From GYS-P2D sp964522505 (GTDB lineage Bacteria; Bacteroidota; Bacteroidia; Chitinophagales; Saprospiraceae), in contig CAZFWJ010000002.1 in the NCBI GenBank assembly GCA_964522505.1, positions 1 to 64,000 of the forward strand: DNA of 64,000 nucleotides, read 5' to 3'. Positions 60,248-64,000 of the stretch are shown here, piece by piece. How positions within the stretch are numbered: position 1 is the stretch's first letter; every line of letters begins with the position of its first letter. Below the pieces are notes generated by a model. That model did not search any database and was not told where the DNA came from. It was given only the letters and a program-made list of their open reading frames with translations. The position numbers and the translations under genes were made by a program.

Positions 60248-61582
60248 TTATGACAGGTTCGTGTTTGCCACTACTAATTCTGAGTTGACGTAGCCCAAAC
60301 TGTAGCCAGCGATCTGATTAACTAAACCGCTATCATATGGCAACTCCACCTTGATATAATTATCGGTGAATCCCGTCATCATTCCAGCTTTCTTTGATTT
60401 TTCAAATAGTACGGGCCTACTTGTTCCCAAGTGCGATTGATAGAAAGCTTGTTTCTTTTTGAGAGATAGGTTTCTTAACGCTTCATTGCGCTGTCTGCGG
60501 ATATTGACTGGAACAACATCACCCATTTCTGCAGCCAAAGTATTAGCCCTCTCCGAATAGGTGAATACATGCAAGTAACTCACGGCTAATCCACTGATAA
60601 AATCAAAGGTATCCTTGAAGTCTTCATCTGTCTCGCCGGGAAACCCTACGATGACATCTACTCCTATGCAAGCATGTGGCATGGCGTCTTTAATCATCTC
60701 TACTCGATCGGAATATAGTTGCCGTTTATACCTGCGGCGCATGAGCTTCAGGATTTTATCACTACCAGATTGCAGAGGAACATGGAAGTGTGGCATGAAC
60801 CGTTCAGACTCCGCCACGAATTGTATAATTTCCCCAGTCAGTAGATTGGGCTCTATAGATGATATCCTAAATCGCTCGATACCCTCTGTCTGATCAAGTT
60901 CTTTGATCAGATCGATGAAGAGTGCTTCTTTCTTAGGTTTCATGCCTTCGATTACCTCAGTGCCGTTCCCAAAGTCTCCCAGATTTACTCCTGTAAGTAC
61001 AATCTCCTTGACGCCGAGGTCAGCGATTTTTCGAGCATTTTTTAGGACATTATCTACGGTATCACTGCGGCTCTTACCTCGAGCTTGCGGAATCGTACAG
61101 AATGAGCACTTGTAGTTGCAGCCATCCTGAACCTTCAGAAATGATCTCGTGCGATCTCCGTATGAGAAAGCTTCTTCAAATGTGTTGGCTTGCTCTACTT
61201 TGCCTGCTTGCACCATGCCTTTGTCGGTATGATGCGAGAGGGTATCGATGTAGTTGAGGATGTTAAACTTCTCTGCCGCCCCAAGCACCAGATCAACTCC
61301 TGGAATGGCAGCGATTTCTGTGGGCTTGAGTTGGGCATAACAGCCGATCACGACGACCTTAGCTTCTGGTGATTGTCTTAGCACTTTACGTACTGCGGAG
61401 CGACATTTACGATCGGCAAAATCCGTTACTGAACAGGTATTCAATACATAAATATCTGCTACATCCTGGAAGCCAACTGTACTAAATCCGTGACTTTCAA
61501 ACTTTCGCCTAATCGACGAAGTCTCCGAAAAGTTCAGCTTACAGCCTAAGGTGTGAAATGCTACCGTCTGTGGTGTTGACAT
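60248..61582 (-). CDS. mtaB: tRNA t6A37 methylthiotransferase MtaB
   Basis: Radical-SAM enzyme that adds a methylthio group to N6-threonylcarbamoyladenosine 37 in tRNAs decoding ANN codons. The 444-residue protein has an N-terminal methylthiotransferase domain with three cluster Cys (LGCKLNFSE, NTCSVTDFADRKCRS, IGCYAQLKP) and a radical-SAM domain with CNYKCSFCTIPQARGKSRS. A C-terminal TRAM-like region follows. The early TLGCKLNFSE is the MtaB/e-MtaB pattern rather than MiaB. Complete. Confidence 0.93.
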   Translation of the reverse strand: MSTPQTVAFHTLGCKLNFSETSSIRRKFESHGFSTVGFQDVADIYVLNTCSVTDFADRKCRSAVRKVLRQSPEAKVVVIGCYAQLKPTEIAAIPGVDLVLGAAEKFNILNYIDTLSHHTDKGMVQAGKVEQANTFEEAFSYGDRTRSFLKVQDGCNYKCSFCTIPQARGKSRSDTVDNVLKNARKIADLGVKEIVLTGVNLGDFGNGTEVIEGMKPKKEALFIDLIKELDQTEGIERFRISSIEPNLLTGEIIQFVAESERFMPHFHVPLQSGSDKILKLMRRRYKRQLYSDRVEMIKDAMPHACIGVDVIVGFPGETDEDFKDTFDFISGLAVSYLHVFTYSERANTLAAEMGDVVPVNIRRQRNEALRNLSLKKKQAFYQSHLGTSRPVLFEKSKKAGMMTGFTDNYIKVELPYDSGLVNQIAGYSLGYVNSELVVANTNLS

Positions 61583-61710
61583 AATCCCAGAATGACTGCG
61601 AAATTATACCTAATCATGGGGTTTATCAAATCAAGCATTTTTACTTTTTGATTTATGGGTGCGAGAGGAGAACATTCAGACTTATTAGTGCCTTTTATGG
61701 AATTCACTTC

Positions 61711-61766
61711 TATTGTCCCCAACCCCTCTCTTCAAAGAGAAGGGAAGAAAAAACTATAGTTTTTTC
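61711..61766. repeat. Compound inverted repeat in the 61583-61877 intergenic region
   Basis: A hairpin (arms 61723-61732 and 61735-61744, 10 bp with one mismatch, rich in C/T and A/G) followed directly by a 20-base perfect palindrome (61747-61766, GAAAAAACTATAGTTTTTTC). The pair is reminiscent of interspersed REP-like elements in Bacteroidota. The remaining 295-bp gap holds only putative promoters for mtaB and the phoD-like gene. Confidence 0.45.
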
Positions 61767-61877
61767 AGGGTTAGTTGTCAACACTATACGGGCTTGTTCA
61801 TATTTAGACTTATAATCACTTTCTATTATCTGGTTACTCCGTCTTAGCGGCATATCTTTAAGAGACAAACCACTCTC

Positions 61878-63377
61878 ATGTATAGATACATAGTAGCTCT
61901 CGTCATCGCACTAATTATGATACAAGCCTGCCAGCCCAGCCACACCGAAAGAATAGCTGTTGATTTTTGGGAAGGCCTCGATGTTCAGCAGGCGCCATTT
62001 TATTATGGGGTAGCATCAGGAGATCCTACTCAAGAAAGCGTGATTATATGGACTAAGGCAATACCGGATTATCATAAGTCCGTCAATGTAGTGTGGACTC
62101 TCTCTGATCGACCTGATATGAGCAATTCATTATATGATGGTCAAGTGATGACAGATAGCCTATCAGGATACACAGCTAAGATAGATGTGATAGACCTAGA
62201 TCCTGGCAAGACATATTACTACCAGTTTGAAGCCGAGGGAAAGAAATCCCCCATCGGTCGTACGAAGACATTCCCACAAGGAGAAGTTGAGGAGCTAAAA
62301 ATCGGTGCTGTCAGCTGTAGTAATTATGAGTGGGGTCATTTCAATGCCTATGAGCATCTTGCTGATGAAGACCTCGACGTCGTGCTGCATCTTGGAGATT
62401 ATATTTATGAGTACGGCCCAGGCACTTATGGAGACACTACTATTGGTAGGATTCATTACCCTTCACATGAGATTATTACCTTATCGGATTATCGAGGTCG
62501 CTATGGTCAGTATCGAGCTGATACGGACCTGCAAAAAGTGCATCAAATGCATCCATTTATAACGATTTGGGATGACCACGAGATCACAAACAATGCCTAT
62601 ACTGCTGGCGCACAAAATCATCAGGAAGATGAAGGAGACTATGGCATAAGAAGAGACATCGCAAGACAGGTCTATTATGAGTGGATGCCGATCAGAGACA
62701 ATAAAGCCAAGGAGCACTACCGTGCATTTAGGATTGGAGATATGGCATCATTAATTATGTTGGATGAGCGCCTTGAGGGTCGTACGGAACCAGCAGCCAA
62801 AGAAGAAGAAATCAGCGATGACCAGAAGATGCTCGGCGCAAAACAACTGGCATGGTTCAAGGATGAACTCGATAAATCCTCCACTCAATGGAAAATTATA
62901 GGCAATCAAGTAATCTTCTCAGATATGGACTTAAGCAATGTCTATGGGATGAAGGTTAATCTTGATGCTTGGGATGGCTATCCCTCTGAGAAAGAAGAAA
63001 TAATAGATTATCTCAGAGCGCAAGAAATTGCCAACACGGTATTCCTCACTGGAGATACGCATTGCTCGTGGGCATTTGATGTGGCAGATGATGGTGGAGA
63101 GCATGTGGCCGTTGAGATTGGAGCGACAAGCATCTCTAGCGCTAACATTGACTCTTATACCACCCAGGACTCCGCCAAGATAGCAGAGAAACGGATTCAT
63201 CAAGACAACCCACATCTGAGATATACTAATATCCGTGATCATGGTTATGTTGTTATTACGTTATCTGGAGACGAAGGAAAAGCAGATTATTATTACATCG
63301 ATGACCTCCGCTCAGACAATGCAAATAAGAGATTGGAGCGGACCATAGAGTTTAGGGATAATAGGATTGTGATGTAA
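61878..63377 (+). CDS. phoD: PhoD-family alkaline phosphatase, lipoprotein
   Basis: A 499-residue exported phosphatase/phosphodiesterase of the PhoD type. The signal peptide ends IMIQAC (probable lipidation at Cys18). The N-terminal PhoD_N beta domain (VASGDPTQESVIIWTKAIP) is followed by the metallophosphatase domain with LHLGDYIYEYGPGTYG (Asp/Tyr/Cys-region ligands), FITIWDDHEITNN (about 228-240), and TGDTHCSWAFD. Members release phosphate from phosphodiesters such as nucleic acid or teichoic-like polymers. TATCTTTA just before the ATG is a one-mismatch -7 element. Confidence 0.92.
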   Translation: MYRYIVALVIALIMIQACQPSHTERIAVDFWEGLDVQQAPFYYGVASGDPTQESVIIWTKAIPDYHKSVNVVWTLSDRPDMSNSLYDGQVMTDSLSGYTAKIDVIDLDPGKTYYYQFEAEGKKSPIGRTKTFPQGEVEELKIGAVSCSNYEWGHFNAYEHLADEDLDVVLHLGDYIYEYGPGTYGDTTIGRIHYPSHEIITLSDYRGRYGQYRADTDLQKVHQMHPFITIWDDHEITNNAYTAGAQNHQEDEGDYGIRRDIARQVYYEWMPIRDNKAKEHYRAFRIGDMASLIMLDERLEGRTEPAAKEEEISDDQKMLGAKQLAWFKDELDKSSTQWKIIGNQVIFSDMDLSNVYGMKVNLDAWDGYPSEKEEIIDYLRAQEIANTVFLTGDTHCSWAFDVADDGGEHVAVEIGATSISSANIDSYTTQDSAKIAEKRIHQDNPHLRYTNIRDHGYVVITLSGDEGKADYYYIDDLRSDNANKRLERTIEFRDNRIVM

Positions 63378-63463
63378 CTAGATAAAAAAGTCTTTGGGCT
63401 CAGAGAGCACTTGCGAGATAAAACTGTGATATCCAGTGGACCTGCCTCGCCGACCACTATAAC

Positions 63464-63775
63464 TCAATTCATCGACATGGCGGGGATCAGATGCACTGTA
63501 TTATGAAACATCAGTTCCTTGTAATTATAGCTCATATACTGACTCATAGGGAGTTCATCAATGAGCTGAATTAACGCTGACTCATTATTCGCAAGCATCA
63601 GTGACCAAACTTTATCTCTATTCATTGATAGTGAATATGAGACCATTTTGCCTTTCACCATCATTTCATCGATAGCAGCTCGCTGGTCAGGAATCATGCT
63701 GATCAAATAGGGTGTGAGCTCAGGTACTTCAAACTCTACCATGTATTGTTTCTTAACTATCTCATTCTGTTCCAT
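63464..63775 (-). CDS. Small YciI/muconolactone-isomerase-like protein
   Basis: A 103-residue cytoplasmic protein with the outline of a ferredoxin-like alpha/beta dimer: strand YMVEFEVPEL, helix DQRAAIDEMMVKG, strand MVSYSLSMNRDKVWSLMLA, helix ESALIQLIDELP and a terminal strand. This matches the YCII/muconolactone delta-isomerase fold in arrangement, but conserved His/Asp residues are not evident. Function not assigned. It overlaps the stop of the upstream partial gene by 14 bases, so they are one transcript. Confidence 0.6.
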   Translation of the reverse strand: MEQNEIVKKQYMVEFEVPELTPYLISMIPDQRAAIDEMMVKGKMVSYSLSMNRDKVWSLMLANNESALIQLIDELPMSQYMSYNYKELMFHNTVHLIPAMSMN

Positions 63776-64000
63776 TGGCTAAAAAATTCATTTCTATTCT
63801 ACTCGGGATTTCTGCTGGGGTAATATTTCTAAAATTAAATCGCACCTCTAAGTTAAACGTCTCATCAATCAATATCTCTCTTACATCTGACAAAGAGCTA
63901 AAAAGCCTTAACTCGTTTTGGTTATTCAAGCTAATCTGATCTTGAAAGAAAATTTCACGATTTAGCTCGGGATTTTGCGGTGAAATTGCGCGTACAGATA
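63762..64000 (-). CDS. Partial gene at the right edge, unrecognised
   Basis: The minus strand is open from base 64000 to a TGA at 63762-63764, giving the last approximately 78 residues of a protein that continues beyond the window. The visible part is polar, with alternating strands such as LSDVREILIDETFNLEVRF and FNFRNITPAEIPSRIEMNF. I do not recognise the family. Overlap with the start of the 63464 gene indicates translational coupling. Confidence 0.6.
   Translation of the reverse strand, partial: SVRAISPQNPELNREIFFQDQISLNNQNELRLFSSLSDVREILIDETFNLEVRFNFRNITPAEIPSRIEMNFLANGTE

Noticed and set aside
1..64000. tRNA, rRNA, CRISPR arrays, prophage or insertion sequences
   Set aside because: None found by reading the intergenic regions; no cloverleaf-like T-loop sequences, repeat-spacer arrays or transposase motifs were seen. 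A covariance-model tRNA scan would settle the point.

Overview
The window is a gene-dense chromosomal segment from a member of the Bacteroidota, probably a marine or environmental lineage such as Saprospiria or a relative. The phylum call rests on several things visible in the sequence: repeated TAnnTTTG promoter -7 elements; few Shine-Dalgarno sequences; Bacteroidota-restricted families (DUF4270, DUF4290, DUF4294, DUF2480, DUF6427-like); a TonB-dependent receptor with a carboxypeptidase-like N-terminal domain; a mevalonate-pathway decarboxylase; and the sdhC-sdhA order. The class-level call is inference. I saw no rRNA, tRNA, CRISPR array, transposase, integrase or phage gene. The segment is core genome with a few decayed or odd patches.

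Layout. 1-1272 (minus): succinate dehydrogenase sdhA (cut by the window edge) and sdhC. 1482-10250 (plus): RNase R, a starch-synthase-like protein, a DUF4270 lipoprotein, GlmS, DUF4290 and MurA, which mixes RNA turnover with cell-wall precursor supply. 10247-11218 (minus): polyprenyl diphosphate synthase. 11340-15075 (plus): a DUF6427-like membrane protein and a DsbD-type thiol:disulfide interchange protein. The DsbD gene has a duplicated N-terminal domain, is split by a frameshift at an A10 run, and is preceded by two tiny leader ORFs. 15066-16289: class-A beta-lactamase-like lipoprotein. 16452-17592: a broken Cys-rich gene and a lipoprotein. 17603-21606 (minus): TauE/SafE permease, methylmalonyl-CoA epimerase, MscL and aconitase. 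21785-25650 (minus): omega-amidase, methionine-type aminotransferase and a glutamate-cysteine-ligase-like/CBS fusion, likely one sulfur/amino-acid unit. 25713-30417 (minus): fatty-acid hydroxylase, two OmpH/Skp chaperones, a SPOR protein and a PurF-like amidophosphoribosyltransferase.

30496-37787 (plus): small membrane protein, MutL, two rhomboids, an endonuclease/exonuclease/phosphatase-fold protein, CysS and an M28 peptidase. 37791-39579 (minus): DCC-family protein and RadA. 39589-39930: non-coding, with two strong terminators. 39931-43004 (minus): TonB-dependent receptor and a DksA/TraR protein. 43054-45455 (plus): small protein, ScpB, DUF2480 and lytic transglycosylase. 45450-49509: PfkB kinase, TatA, NTF2-like protein, then rhodanese, mevalonate diphosphate decarboxylase and DUF4294. 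49589-53976: PAP2-like membrane protein, sulfotransferase, a TrpF-like half-barrel, and a tight operon of alkyltransferase-like protein, sulfotransferase-like protein and class IV aminotransferase. 54260-58380 (plus): RecA, PdeM, sigma factor with putative anti-sigma, and RF1. 58395-61582 (minus): Lgt and MtaB. 61878-64000: PhoD-type phosphatase, a small protein and a partial gene.

The observations most worth following are the dsbD locus (two upstream mini-ORFs with a rare perfect Shine-Dalgarno, then a slippery A10 frameshift between duplicated domains), a dyad over the recA promoter, and the compact alkyltransferase-like/sulfotransferase/aminotransferase operon. Also notable are MurA with Asp in place of the fosfomycin-target Cys, and an unexplained plus-strand terminator in the 39.6-39.9 kb gap.
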